NCBI GenBank assembly: GCA_035295745.1
Contig: DATGIL010000015.1
Span: 124,001-188,000 of the forward strand
Length of the DNA stretch: 64,000 bases
Direction of reading: 5' to 3'
Source: JAIQFL01 sp035295745
GTDB lineage: Bacteria; Acidobacteriota; Terriglobia; Bryobacterales; Bryobacteraceae
The notes under the pieces: model-generated
Seen by the model: only the letters and a program-made list of their open reading frames with translations
Told to the model about the DNA's origin: nothing
The model's database searches: none
Program-made: the position numbers and the translations under genes
Part shown: positions 54,647 through 63,441 of the stretch, in pieces
Position numbering within the stretch: the first letter of the stretch is position 1
How the letters are laid out: each line of letters opens with the position of its first letter

Positions 54647-55918
54647 ATGAAGATTCCCGGCATGCGGTGGGTGATCGCGGCCATGCTGTTCCTCGCGACC
54701 ACGGTCAACTACTGCGACCGCCTGGCGCTCTCGGTGGTGTCGACCGATATCCGTCACGAGTTCCACATGAACGAGCAGGACTACTCGGAAGTGGTCTCGA
54801 TCTTCCTGATCGCTTATGCCGTGATGTACGCGGGATCGGGCTACGTGGTGGACCGCTTGGGGACTCGGCGCGGCTTTGCGGTCTTCATCTTCGTCTGGTC
54901 GGCGGCGGCAATGCTGCACGGGTTGGCGTTTGGGATGTGGTCGCTGGCGGCATGCCGGTTTCTCCTAGGGCTGGCGGAACCAGGCAACTGGCCTGCTGCT
55001 GCCAAAGCCGTCGCCGAATGGTTCCCCGCGCGGCAGCGGGCGCTCGGCGTGGGAATCTTCAATGCGGGCTCGTCGCTGGGGTCGGCGATCGCGCCGCCGG
55101 TGGTGACGTTCATGACCCTGCATTACGGCTGGCGTTCGGCCTTCTACTTCACCGGTGCGTTCGGAGTGGTGTGGCTGATCTTCTGGCTAATCCTCTACCA
55201 GCCGCCCTTTCTCAATCGCTGGCTCCGGGCCGACGAATACGCCGCCATGAAGGACGAGGTCGAGGCACCTTCCGAAGCAGTTGCCGCGCCCGCCACGCGC
55301 GTCAGTTGGTGGAAGGTGCTCGGGATGCGCGAGTGCTACACGTTGATCCTGGCGCGCTTTTTTACCGACCCCGTGATCTACTTCGTGATCTTCTGGCTGC
55401 CCGAATATCTGCGCAAGGAACGCCACTTCGACCTCGCCATGCTGGGCACCTACGCTTCGGTGCCGTTCATTTTCGGCGGCATCGGATACGTCACCGGCGG
55501 GTGGCTGTCGGGCCGGCTGATGCGTGCCGGATGGAGTCTGCCGCGCGCGCGGAAATTCGTGATGCTGCTGGGCGCCGCGGTGATGCCGGCTGCGATTCTA
55601 GCGCCCGGCGTCCCGGCCGCATGGATGGCGATCCTGGCGACGTGCTTCATCACGCTGGGCCACGCCTTCTGGACGGCCAATCTGCAAGCGATTCCCACCG
55701 ACCTCTTCCGCGGCGGGGAGATGGGCACGGCGACGGGCTTCTCGGGCATGGGAGGCGCGCTCGGCGGCATCCTGGCGAACTATGGAACGGGATGGGTAGT
55801 TGCGCACTTTTCCTATGCGCCCGTCTTCCTGATGGCCGGATTGATGCATCCGCTGGCGATCGGGATTGTCTACAAGCTGTTGCCGGACTCTCGTTTTGCT
55901 CGCGCTACTCGTGCTTGA
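54647..55918 (+). CDS. MFS transporter, ACS family (hexuronate/anion:H+ symporter-like)
   Basis: A 423-residue transporter with twelve hydrophobic helices. The first loop has NYCDRLALS (the ACS-family NYxDRxxLS signature), followed by SIFLIAYAVMYAGSGYVVDRLGTRRGF, CRFLLGLAEPGNWPAAAKAVAEWFPARQRA and NAGSSLGSAIAPP. ACS members such as ExuT take up hexuronates or sugar acids. With GH29, PcRGLX/YetA and isomerase genes nearby, the likely substrate is a pectin-derived sugar. Its downstream neighbour gene appears to have been deleted (see 56804-56887). Confidence 0.92.
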   Translation: MKIPGMRWVIAAMLFLATTVNYCDRLALSVVSTDIRHEFHMNEQDYSEVVSIFLIAYAVMYAGSGYVVDRLGTRRGFAVFIFVWSAAAMLHGLAFGMWSLAACRFLLGLAEPGNWPAAAKAVAEWFPARQRALGVGIFNAGSSLGSAIAPPVVTFMTLHYGWRSAFYFTGAFGVVWLIFWLILYQPPFLNRWLRADEYAAMKDEVEAPSEAVAAPATRVSWWKVLGMRECYTLILARFFTDPVIYFVIFWLPEYLRKERHFDLAMLGTYASVPFIFGGIGYVTGGWLSGRLMRAGWSLPRARKFVMLLGAAVMPAAILAPGVPAAWMAILATCFITLGHAFWTANLQAIPTDLFRGGEMGTATGFSGMGGALGGILANYGTGWVVAHFSYAPVFLMAGLMHPLAIGIVYKLLPDSRFARATRA

Positions 55919-56287
55919 GTTGGCTCCTACCGGGTGCTTGCTCATTGATCCGTTGGACCTGATCCGGTTCCTGCGTGAGAAGGCAGACACAGCCGTTGGA
56001 GGCTTGGGCGGACCGATATCGAGCCGCGTTGCCCAGCCTATCAGGAAGGGCTCCACCCAAGGCAGAGCCCGGCACTGATCGCCCCACCGAAATGTGGTTG
56101 TGAGTCATTCCGATTTTTGTATTTCTATCGCCCCCTATTCGATCTCATCTGCGCGGCCGCGCGCAAAACGCTCGCACCCTACGGACAGCAAATGGGAAGT
56201 CCACGCCTGATGCCGCTACGAATCTCGTAAACAAGGTCAGTTGTTGTGCCCAGGCTCCTGCGATACGCTAAGAGCAGGACTACATTC
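55919..56287. other. intergenic region, 369 bp, before the toxin-antitoxin pair
   Basis: No gene. An open frame crosses 55866-56078, overlapping the transporter's end, but it has no recognisable domain. The last 60 bp before the antitoxin-like gene contain GCGATACGCTAAG and AGGA elements that may form its promoter and ribosome binding site. No family A or B repeat is present. The stretch is probably part of the insertion that brought in the cassette. Confidence 0.5.
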
Positions 56288-56536
56288 ATGAGTCTCGACC
56301 TCTCTTTGGAAACTGAAGCCCGCATCGAAGCGAGAGCCAAGGAGCAGGGCATGTCCATTGACGCCTACCTGGAGCGCCTCATGACTCCACCCGTGGGAGT
56401 ACCCGGGCTTGAAATCCTGAAGCAGGCCGGCATTCAGCCACGGACCACGGCGAACGGCGATCCGGTACTGCCTGCAAGATATCTAGGCGTGCGCGGCAGC
56501 CTCCATCGCCGGGACATCTATGACGATGTCGATTGA
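56288..56536 (+). CDS. antitoxin-like protein, partner of a PIN toxin
   Basis: An 82-residue protein: an N-terminal ribbon-helix-helix-like part (MSLDLSLETEARIEARAKEQ, SIDAYLERLMTP) of the kind found in VapB antitoxins, and a C-terminal toxin-binding tail. The start is ATG 56288; the frame opens back to 56246. It overlaps the toxin gene by 17 bp. VapB-type antitoxins bind the toxin and repress the operon. Confidence 0.7.
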   Translation: MSLDLSLETEARIEARAKEQGMSIDAYLERLMTPPVGVPGLEILKQAGIQPRTTANGDPVLPARYLGVRGSLHRRDIYDDVD

Positions 56537-56909
56537 ACCGGGACTGGTGGATGCCAACATCCTGGTCTACGCCGCGGACACCGGCGCTCCGCAATACGTA
56601 GCTTCGAACGGTCTGCTGCAGGCCGCCCGCGACCCCGCGACACTCCTCTGTTTGACCTCGCAGGTCCTTTGCGAGTTCTATTCCATCGTCACCAATCCCC
56701 GACGGATCGCCGCCCCTTATTCCTCTAGCGAGGCTCTTCAGGCTATATCCGATTTACTCGCATTGCCCGGCATCCGTGTACTGCCCATAACTGAGCAGGC
56801 CGTGGCGGGCTGGACGATATGCGCGTGGTGCAGGCGGTTTACGATTCGGCGAAGCGTGGCATGGCGGTGGAGGTGCGATGCAGTTGAACCTCGGGATCGT
56901 CTCCGATGA
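56520..56909 (+). CDS. PIN-domain toxin-like protein with aberrant C-terminus
   Basis: A 129-residue product. Residues 1-98 look like a VapC PIN domain: VDANILVYAAD (first catalytic Asp), LLCLTSQVLCEFYSIVTNP (acidic residue) and ISDLLALPGIRVLPITEQAV. After about residue 97 the sequence (TICAWCRRFTIRRSVAWRW...) is unlike PIN proteins, and the conserved third and fourth acidic positions (normally in a LxIxDxxxxAxA region) are absent. The DNA after about 56804 reads in another frame as the end of an oxidoreductase. The PIN domain therefore lost its C-terminus at a junction and is probably non-functional as a nuclease. Confidence 0.55.
   Translation: MTMSIEPGLVDANILVYAADTGAPQYVASNGLLQAARDPATLLCLTSQVLCEFYSIVTNPRRIAAPYSSSEALQAISDLLALPGIRVLPITEQAVAGWTICAWCRRFTIRRSVAWRWRCDAVEPRDRLR
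56804..56887 (+). pseudogene. 3' remnant of a Gfo/Idh/MocA-family oxidoreductase gene
   Basis: In the frame different from the PIN gene, 56804-56887 reads GGLDDMRVVQAVYDSAKRGM, then AVEVRCS and TGA. The VVxAxYxSAxxG pattern is the classic C-terminal end of Gfo/Idh/MocA sugar dehydrogenases. Its stop TGA (56885-56887) overlaps the ATG (56878) of the isomerase gene, as in intact operons. The rest of the gene is missing, so the cassette seems to have replaced it. Confidence 0.6.
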
Positions 56910-57717
56910 GATCTGCCGCGATTTCCCCAGTGCCGTATCCATCGGCAAACGCGCCGGCCTGCTGCGTTACGAGGTCCGCAATCTGCGGGGCGTGAGGGTT
57001 CCGAATTGCGACGCTGCCGACCTGCGAACGGTGGAAGAGACCATCGAGCGCGAAAACATCAAGGTCACTGCGATCTCGCCCGGCCTCTTCAAGTACACAG
57101 AAGATACCGCTGCGTTTCACAAGGAGATGAGCGAGATCTATCCGCGGGCAGCGGAACTGGTATCGCGATGGGGCCTGACTGGGATGATCGTCTTCGGCTT
57201 TCACAAGCCCGGCGCCAGCGAAGCGAACGCGGGTTCGATTCCGAGTGACAACCCGCCGGGTGAAATCATTGAGTGGCTCACCGAGGCGGCAGAACGTGCC
57301 GCGGCGGACCACTTGAACTTGATCATTGAGCCGGAGCCGATCTGTTGGGCGGACACCTGCCAGGCCACCGTCGATCTGATTCGCAGGGCCGGCGCGAAGA
57401 GCATTCGCATCAACTACGACCCGGGCAACGTCGCGTGGCTCCAGAATCGCGATCCGCTCGACGATTTCTCAGCCGCGGCTCCATGGATCGCGAACGTGCA
57501 CATCAAGGATCTGCGTCCCCTCACTCGCGGGGCCGGCAATCCGGAGTGGGTGCCGGCGGGCGCAGGGATGATCGATTATCGTGCGCATTTTCGGGTGTTG
57601 CAGGAGGCAGGGTACCAGGGGCCAGTCTCTCTGGAACCGCACATGAATGGTAGCGAGGAGACGACGCGGGCGTGCGCAGAAGCCGTACGCCGGTTGTGGA
57701 GGGAGTCCTTCGAATGA
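56878..57717 (+). CDS. sugar phosphate isomerase/epimerase (xylose-isomerase-like TIM barrel)
   Basis: A 279-residue TIM-barrel protein of the AP-endonuclease-2/IolE/IolI superfamily. Metal-site residues are in NLIIEPEPICWADT (Glu), SIRINYDPGNVAW (Asp), WIANVHIKDLRP (His, Asp) and GPVSLEPHMNG (Glu, His). Such enzymes isomerise or epimerise keto-sugars. The ATG at 56878 lies inside the end of the oxidoreductase remnant. Its TGA overlaps the ATG of the next gene (ATGA, 57714-57717). Confidence 0.9.
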   Translation: MQLNLGIVSDEICRDFPSAVSIGKRAGLLRYEVRNLRGVRVPNCDAADLRTVEETIERENIKVTAISPGLFKYTEDTAAFHKEMSEIYPRAAELVSRWGLTGMIVFGFHKPGASEANAGSIPSDNPPGEIIEWLTEAAERAAADHLNLIIEPEPICWADTCQATVDLIRRAGAKSIRINYDPGNVAWLQNRDPLDDFSAAAPWIANVHIKDLRPLTRGAGNPEWVPAGAGMIDYRAHFRVLQEAGYQGPVSLEPHMNGSEETTRACAEAVRRLWRESFE

Positions 57718-60365
57718 AAATTACCAGGCGAAAAGCGATGGGAGTTTTGGCCAGTACGGCCGCCGCGGCGGCTGCCGAACAGCAGGCGTCCGCGCAGTCC
57801 GCTCCCAACGGGACGGCATCTGTTGGATGGTTGGGGGGCGCGCCTCCCGCCATCGAAACCGGCGTCAGTTGGGGAGTGCCCTGGCCGCGCGGGACCGTGC
57901 GCAAGGAACAGTCCTTCACCCTGATTGCCGGAGACCGCGCTCTTCCGCTGCAGAGTTGGACCCTCGCCTATTGGCCGGACGGATCCATCAAATGGACCGG
58001 CTTTGCGACAGTGGCAGGTGCGAACGCTGCCGGTGCGTTCAGACTGGCAGCGGGCAACTCCGCTGCTCCTTCCACTGCGTTGCGTGTCAATACGGCTGGT
58101 GGGGCGATCGCGATCGATACAGGTCGCATGCAATGCCGCATTCCGCAGAGCGGCCCGTTCCTCATCGAATCGATGAGCATGGAGGGCAGAGTGGTCGCGG
58201 AGAAGGCACGCCTGCTGTGCCGGCTCGATGGCGGCGAGAGCTTCACCAGCCGCGTCAATAAGGTCACCGCCGAGCAGACCGGCCCGGTGCGCGCCGTCGT
58301 CAAAATCGAGGGCGTACACAAGGGCGATCAAGGCTCGCGTGAGTGGCTCCCGTTTGTCGTGCGCCTTTACTTCTATGCCGGATCCGAACAGGTGCGCATG
58401 GTCCACACCATCATCTTCGATGGCGACGATCGGAAGGACTTCATCAAAGGCCTCGGCGTAGCGTTCTCTGTGCCCATGCGCGAACAGACGCACAATCGGC
58501 ACGTCCATTTCGCGGGTGAAGGCGATGGGCTGTGGGCCGAAGCGATTCAGCCCGCGACGGGACGCCGGCTGCTGGCCGCTCCCGGCGGGCAGGGCAGCAT
58601 GTTTGCGGACCAGATCGCCGGAAAGCGTCTCCCCAACATGGACGCTTTCAACGCGGCCGGCCAGAAATTGCTCACCGATTGGGCCGTATGGGATTCGTAC
58701 AAGCTGGTGCAGCCCACGGCCGACGGATTCATTATCCAGAAGCGCACCAATCCGCAGAGCTGCTGGCTGGACGCGGCGGGTGGCAAGCGTGCTTCCGGAC
58801 TGGTGTTCGCAGGCGATGTCTCCGGTGGCTTGACGGTCGGACTCAAGAACTTCTGGCAGTCGTATCCCAGCGCGCTCGAAGTGCAGGGCGCCTCCGGAGC
58901 GGCTGCCGATCTCCATGTGTGGATGTGGTCGCCCGATGCGCCGGCGATGGACTTGCGGCATTACGACACGAAGGCGCACGACCTGGACTCCAGCTACGAA
59001 GACGTACAGCCGGGCTTCAGCACACCGCACGGCGTCGCGCGCACCAGTGAGCTGATGTTGATCCCGAGCGCGGCCGTTCCGGCTCGCGAAGAAGTGCCGC
59101 ATCAGGCGAGCCTCGTCCGCGAGCCGCCGCTGCTGGTGGCGCCTCCCGCGCACCTCCATTCGGCAGGTGTTTTCGGCGTCTGGAGCCTGCCCGACCGCTC
59201 GAATCCTGCCAAGGCCGCTTACGAAGATCAACTCGATGCGGCGTTCGCTCTCTATCATCGCGAGGTCGAACAGCGTCACTGGTACGGCTTCTGGAACTAC
59301 GGCGACGTGATGCATCAGCACGATGGTCCGCGCCACATGTGGCGCTACGACGTCGGAGGCTTCGCCTGGGACAACAGCGAACTCGGCACCGATATGTGGT
59401 TGTGGTATAACTTCCTTCGCACCGGGCGCGCCGACATGTTCCGCATGGCGGAGGCGATGACGCGGCACACGGGCGAGGTGGACGTCTATCACCTGGGGCG
59501 CTTTGCGATGCTGGGCTCGCGGCACAATGTGCGGCACTGGGGATGCGGCGCCAAAGAGGCCCGCATCAGCCAGGCAGCCTACCGCCGCTTCTACTACTAC
59601 CTCAGCACCGATGAGCGCATCGGCGACCTCATGCATGAAGTTGCCGACGCGGATACGCAGTCGACGAAAATCGACGCCATGCGACTGGCCGCGCCGCTGA
59701 CGGCCCCTCTCCCCTACCCGGCACGTGTTCGCGGAGGTCCGGATTGGCTGGCATTCGCGGGCAACTGGATGACGGAGTGGGAGCGCACGGGCAATACGAA
59801 GTACCGCGACAAGATCATCGCGGGCATGGATTCCATCGCCAGGATGCCGTTCGGTTTTCTCACGGGAGGTCCCAACCAGCTCTACGGATACGACCCGGCC
59901 ACGAGTAAGCTGTACGTGTTGGAGGATCGCGTGGGCACCTACAATCTGGCCACGATCATGGGCGGCGGCGAGGTGGTGTTCGAATTAAACACGCTCATCG
60001 ATCACGCGGGATGGAAGAAAGCCTGGGATCAGTACTGCCGTCTGCACACCGCTCCCCAACCGGTGGTGGCGCAGGACAACACATCGGGGACGGAAGGAAG
60101 CGATGGACGATACGCGCGGCCGGGACGCCTTTCCGGATATCTTTACATGCAATCCAAGAATCCGGCGTTCGCGCAAAAGGCGTGGGCCGGCGTGACGGGC
60201 GGTCCGAATCGTCCGCGCGGCGGGCGATACACCATCACGAATCTGAAGGGTCCGGACGTGCTGGCTCCCCTCGAAGAAGTGACCGGCGTCTCGACCAACA
60301 GCGTCGCGCAGAATTGCCTCGAACTGATCGAGGTGTTGGAGATGTGCGGCGACCGAATGGGATAG
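57714..60365 (+). CDS. YetA/PcRGLX-like exo-rhamnogalacturonan lyase family protein
   Basis: An 883-residue protein with a Tat-like signal (MKITRRKAMGVLASTAAAAA; cleavage after about residue 27). The mature N-terminus has the conserved PcRGLX start (GGAPPAIETGVSWGVPWPRG, WTLAYWPDGSIKWTGFA) and later WYGFWNYGDVMHQHDGPRHMWRYDVGGFAWDN and RHTGEVDVYHLGRFAMLGSRHNVRHWGCGAKEARISQAAYRRF, typical of this family, whose members cleave rhamnogalacturonan or related pectin. Positioned with the isomerase, transporter and fucosidase in a glycan-degradation locus. Confidence 0.82.
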   Translation: MKITRRKAMGVLASTAAAAAAEQQASAQSAPNGTASVGWLGGAPPAIETGVSWGVPWPRGTVRKEQSFTLIAGDRALPLQSWTLAYWPDGSIKWTGFATVAGANAAGAFRLAAGNSAAPSTALRVNTAGGAIAIDTGRMQCRIPQSGPFLIESMSMEGRVVAEKARLLCRLDGGESFTSRVNKVTAEQTGPVRAVVKIEGVHKGDQGSREWLPFVVRLYFYAGSEQVRMVHTIIFDGDDRKDFIKGLGVAFSVPMREQTHNRHVHFAGEGDGLWAEAIQPATGRRLLAAPGGQGSMFADQIAGKRLPNMDAFNAAGQKLLTDWAVWDSYKLVQPTADGFIIQKRTNPQSCWLDAAGGKRASGLVFAGDVSGGLTVGLKNFWQSYPSALEVQGASGAAADLHVWMWSPDAPAMDLRHYDTKAHDLDSSYEDVQPGFSTPHGVARTSELMLIPSAAVPAREEVPHQASLVREPPLLVAPPAHLHSAGVFGVWSLPDRSNPAKAAYEDQLDAAFALYHREVEQRHWYGFWNYGDVMHQHDGPRHMWRYDVGGFAWDNSELGTDMWLWYNFLRTGRADMFRMAEAMTRHTGEVDVYHLGRFAMLGSRHNVRHWGCGAKEARISQAAYRRFYYYLSTDERIGDLMHEVADADTQSTKIDAMRLAAPLTAPLPYPARVRGGPDWLAFAGNWMTEWERTGNTKYRDKIIAGMDSIARMPFGFLTGGPNQLYGYDPATSKLYVLEDRVGTYNLATIMGGGEVVFELNTLIDHAGWKKAWDQYCRLHTAPQPVVAQDNTSGTEGSDGRYARPGRLSGYLYMQSKNPAFAQKAWAGVTGGPNRPRGGRYTITNLKGPDVLAPLEEVTGVSTNSVAQNCLELIEVLEMCGDRMG

Positions 60366-60383
60366 AAGTTACACCATTCGGGC

Positions 60384-60414
60384 CCGGGGCAGGTCCTTTA
60401 TGTGACGGCCCCGG
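60384..60414 (+). terminator. possible hairpin downstream of the PcRGLX-like gene
   Basis: CCGGGGC (60384-60390) and GCCCCGG (60408-60414) form a 7-bp stem in a GC-rich segment just after the stop codon. No T-run follows, so intrinsic termination is uncertain. Confidence 0.35.
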
Positions 60415-60827
60415 CCTCAACCCGATGGCCGGCGCCGGACCACGGTATCGCGACTTGCAAATATTTTCTCTCCTGTCTTCTCAATCGACTGTAGGAGATT
60501 CGCACCTCTTTTATACTCATAATTCCTTGACGCGCCTGCTATTCTCAGGACAAGAGGCGAGGCGCTCTCATCGGCGTCCTGGCCCACGGGGACGCAGAGT
60601 CCTAGGCAAATCTGCGGCCACCGTCAAAACGATGGGACTCCCGCCATTCGACTTTGGTGATGGCCCCGCACTGTTCCCGGGAGATGAACAGTCCCTCACC
60701 GTCAAGGGTCAATTGAAGACGGTACAGGGCGCCCCCAGAACGCACAATTGAGCAAGATCGAACGCCACACAGACTGCTGATTCTCTACTATTCGCAGCCT
60801 ATTCGTCGTGTGGGCCGATCCTTTCGC

Positions 60828-60862
60828 ATCGGTGCGTATTCAACCGGCCGATACGCACCGAT
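60828..60862. repeat. perfect 12-bp inverted repeat
   Basis: ATCGGTGCGTAT (60828-60839) and ATACGCACCGAT (60851-60862) with an 11-base loop, no T-run after. It lies about 145 bp upstream of the esterase gene and could be an operator (dimeric regulator) or an RNA hairpin in the leader. Confidence 0.7.
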
Positions 60863-61005
60863 TACTCTGGCCGCGGCTGGCGATTGACCGGCCCCGCCAC
60901 GGAGGGCCGATTTCTACCTGAACTTCAGGTCATCGTAACGGGGGCGCGCCAGATCGACAGCGCGCCCACTTGACGCGGCCATCTACGCGGACGGAGACTG
61001 TCTGC

Positions 61006-61860
61006 ATGGCTGTCTCCCTCACCTCATCCCTGCGGTTCGTGCTGATTGGCGCGCTGGCCGTGTCGGTCAACCTGATCGCCGCCGACAATAAAGCGCCCAA
61101 GGCCGGCGAGAAATCCACGGCAAACTACAACATCCCGCTTTGGGAAGAAGGCAAGGTGCCGCTCGCCCAGGGAACCGGTCCCTTGGACAGCCCGTTTCTT
61201 ACCGTTTTTCAGCCGCCCGAAGGCAAGCGCAATGGCGCCTCGGTGGTCATCGCCCCAGGCGGATCCAACATCATGTTGATGTATGGCGTGGAAGGCATGG
61301 ATGTCGCCGAGCGTTACAACACCTGGGGTGTCACGGCGTTTGTGCTCACCTATCGCCTTTCGCCGCGATATGCCGAGAACGTTCGCATCATGGAAGGCAA
61401 GCGCGCCGTGCAACTCGTCCGCGCGCGTGCCGCCGAATTCAAGCTCGATCCCAACAAGGTCGGCTATATCGGATTCTCCGCGGGGTCGAACACGGCGCGT
61501 ACTGTCGTCGCCACGTCGGGTCCTGGCGATCCGAGCGCGGTCGATCCTATCGATCGCGTGAGTTCGCGGCCGGACTATCTGGTGCTGGTGTATGGTCCCG
61601 GTCGCGCCACTCCGAACGAGTCGTTAAAGAGCTTCCCGCCGACATTCCTGGTGTCTGCGGCCGCTGATACGGGCCCGGCACTCGGCAACGCGCAGTTGTT
61701 CGCGGATCTGATCCGCGCGGGCGCCACCGCTGAAATTCACGTCTATCAGAAAGGGCGGCACGGATTCGGAAGCGGCTTCGGCAGTCCGGAATTCTCCGAC
61801 TGGATGGGCCGATTGGAGCTGTTCCTCAAACTTGGCGGCTTCCTGCCGGAGGGCAACTGA
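61006..61860 (+). CDS. alpha/beta hydrolase, acetyl-esterase-like
   Basis: A 284-residue secreted esterase or lipase-fold protein: signal peptide (about 1-27, ends LIAADNK), the GG oxyanion region (VVIAPGGSNIMLM), the Ser nucleophile in YIGFSAGSNTAR, and catalytic His in KGRHGFGSGFG. Homologues include xylan and pectin acetyl esterases that act with the depolymerases. ATG at 61006 has GGAG upstream at 60993-60996. Two bases separate its stop from the next ATG. Confidence 0.88.
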   Translation: MAVSLTSSLRFVLIGALAVSVNLIAADNKAPKAGEKSTANYNIPLWEEGKVPLAQGTGPLDSPFLTVFQPPEGKRNGASVVIAPGGSNIMLMYGVEGMDVAERYNTWGVTAFVLTYRLSPRYAENVRIMEGKRAVQLVRARAAEFKLDPNKVGYIGFSAGSNTARTVVATSGPGDPSAVDPIDRVSSRPDYLVLVYGPGRATPNESLKSFPPTFLVSAAADTGPALGNAQLFADLIRAGATAEIHVYQKGRHGFGSGFGSPEFSDWMGRLELFLKLGGFLPEGN

Positions 61861-61861
61861 C

Positions 61862-62755
61862 ATGCACCGCTTAGCATCCGTCGTGATGGGTGCGGCCGCG
61901 CTTCTGGTGCTGGCTTCGGCACTCCTGTCGTCTCCCGCGGGCTCAGCGCCGGTCGTGAATGACGGTCACGGCGATTACGTTTACGTGCCCGCCGGTGCGT
62001 TCAAGATGGGTGACAATTTCGGAGACGGCGATCCTCGCGAGCGCCCCGTGCACACCGTCGAACTCGACGCGTTCTACATCGCCAGGTTCGAGATGACCAA
62101 CGGCGAGTGGAAGAAATTCCGCGACGATCCCGGCTACGACGATCCCAAAATTTGGCCCAATAGCTGGGTGGTGCCGAAGAACCAGGTGCCGTATTGGACC
62201 GATGCACGCAATCACGGCGGCGGCACGCCCAATTCCGACGATTACCCGCTGCTCGGCGTCAATTGGGATTCGGCGGTGGCCTACTGCAATTGGCTGAGCG
62301 CCAAGACCGGCAAGAAGTATCGTTTGCCCACGGAAGCGGAATGGGAGAAGGCCGCTCGCGGAACCGATCAGCGGCGCTATCCGTGGGGGAACAATATCGA
62401 TCGATCGTATGCCAACTACGTCGGCGCACAGCCGTTCGACACCGGCCAATTGGTGGGATTCTACGATGGCGGCAAGCATGGCGATTTGCAGACACACAGC
62501 AACGCATCGCCTTATGGCGCGTTCGATATGGCGGGCAACGTGATGGAGTGGTGCTCTGACTGGTACAGCCGCGACTATTACTCCGTCTCGCCGCGCAAGA
62601 ATCCCAAGGGACCCGCGGAAGGCGCCTATCGCGTGGTGCGCGGCGGAACATTCTTCATGGAGCAGTTCGAACTGCGGTCATATGCACGGTCGGCTTCGTG
62701 GCCGTCGTTCCAGGGGCATCGCATGACAGGCTTTCGCGCCGTGCGTGAGCCCTGA
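61862..62755 (+). CDS. secreted SUMF1/formylglycine-generating-enzyme-fold protein lacking catalytic Cys
   Basis: A 297-residue protein with signal peptide (about 1-29) and a SUMF1 domain: VYVPAGAFKMGDNFGDGDPRE, FEMTNGEWKKF, LPTEAEWEKAARGTDQRRYPWGNN, GNVMEWCSDWYSRDYY, and RVVRGGTFFMEQFELRSYAR. True formylglycine-generating enzymes have two active-site Cys in the last segment; here none is visible there, so it is probably a structural or binding paralogue. It follows the esterase gene directly. Confidence 0.88.
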   Translation: MHRLASVVMGAAALLVLASALLSSPAGSAPVVNDGHGDYVYVPAGAFKMGDNFGDGDPRERPVHTVELDAFYIARFEMTNGEWKKFRDDPGYDDPKIWPNSWVVPKNQVPYWTDARNHGGGTPNSDDYPLLGVNWDSAVAYCNWLSAKTGKKYRLPTEAEWEKAARGTDQRRYPWGNNIDRSYANYVGAQPFDTGQLVGFYDGGKHGDLQTHSNASPYGAFDMAGNVMEWCSDWYSRDYYSVSPRKNPKGPAEGAYRVVRGGTFFMEQFELRSYARSASWPSFQGHRMTGFRAVREP

Positions 62756-63441
62756 AAAAATCCCGCTCCTTGAAGGCGCACCTGAAGTCGACCCGCGCGC
62801 GTCACGGTCGCGGCTCGTAACCTACCCCAATCCGTTCGTGCGATACGTGGGCTTGCGAGCCGCGCGCGTAAGCAAGCGATGCCCGATCGGATTTTTCACA
62901 GCTTCTCACACTCACCTCACACTCAGAACTCAGCAAGCGTTGACGCTGCTAAAGCGTGATCCCCATGTGGCGAGTACGCCGCGTCGCGCCTAGGTCGTTG
63001 ATCGTCCCAAGCCCGTTGCTCATGCCCCACCGATGCCCTACCGATGAATCCAAGAGATGCCGCCTACTATGCCCGCGCAGTCGAAACATCTCAAGCAAGG
63101 CATCGAGTCGGCATTTAACTGCCTTGCGTGAATCAACAAGATCTGCGGAATCTCGCGCCCAACCACTTCCCGCGATCGTTGTTCGAAGAAAGACGTAATG
63201 CTCTCATGTAGGGCACGTATTCGCGCCTGACCCTCTCTTTCTATTCCGGGCCAATTCATAATCGCCGTTATCGACCGTCACGTGCGAACGCGGTAACCGC
63301 GGCCGATAGCGCGACGCCGCAGAGCAGTAGGGCAAAGACTCCATCCGTGGACGAGAGCAGGATAGCGTATGCGGCAGACGCTGTGGCTGCGGCACGGAGG
63401 TAAGAGGTGGTGATACACTTCCCCCGAAGGCGGAATCCAGG
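62756..63441. repeat. intergenic region with a family B repeat
   Basis: At about 62800-62890 are CACGGTCGCGGCTCGTAACC and CTTGCGAGCCGCGCGCGTAA..., an inverted arrangement of the family B core. The rest (62900-63441) has no clear gene. A hydrophobic open frame on the minus strand (about 63268-63410) has no start codon. The AT-richer stretch near 62880-62960 might carry a promoter. Confidence 0.65.

Larger units (their letters stand above)
60366..61005. other. intergenic region, 640 bp
   Basis: No gene recognised. It holds the hairpin at 60384-60414, an AT-richer patch near 60460-60540 with TATACT (about 60512) and TTGACG (about 60527) that could be part of a promoter, and the perfect inverted repeat at 60828-60862. 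No family A or B repeat. Confidence 0.5.

Noticed and set aside
57576..59636. Open frame of about 690 codons on the minus strand opposite the PcRGLX-like gene
   Set aside because: Antisense shadow with no motif; the plus strand has clear family signatures.
60011..60751. Plus-strand open frame of 246 codons overlapping the end of the PcRGLX-like gene
   Set aside because: Out-of-frame with a clear gene for its first half, then low-complexity translation with no domain.
63268..63410. Hydrophobic stretch in a minus-strand frame, considered as a small membrane protein
   Set aside because: No start codon near the beginning of the hydrophobic part; likely chance translation of Ala-rich DNA.
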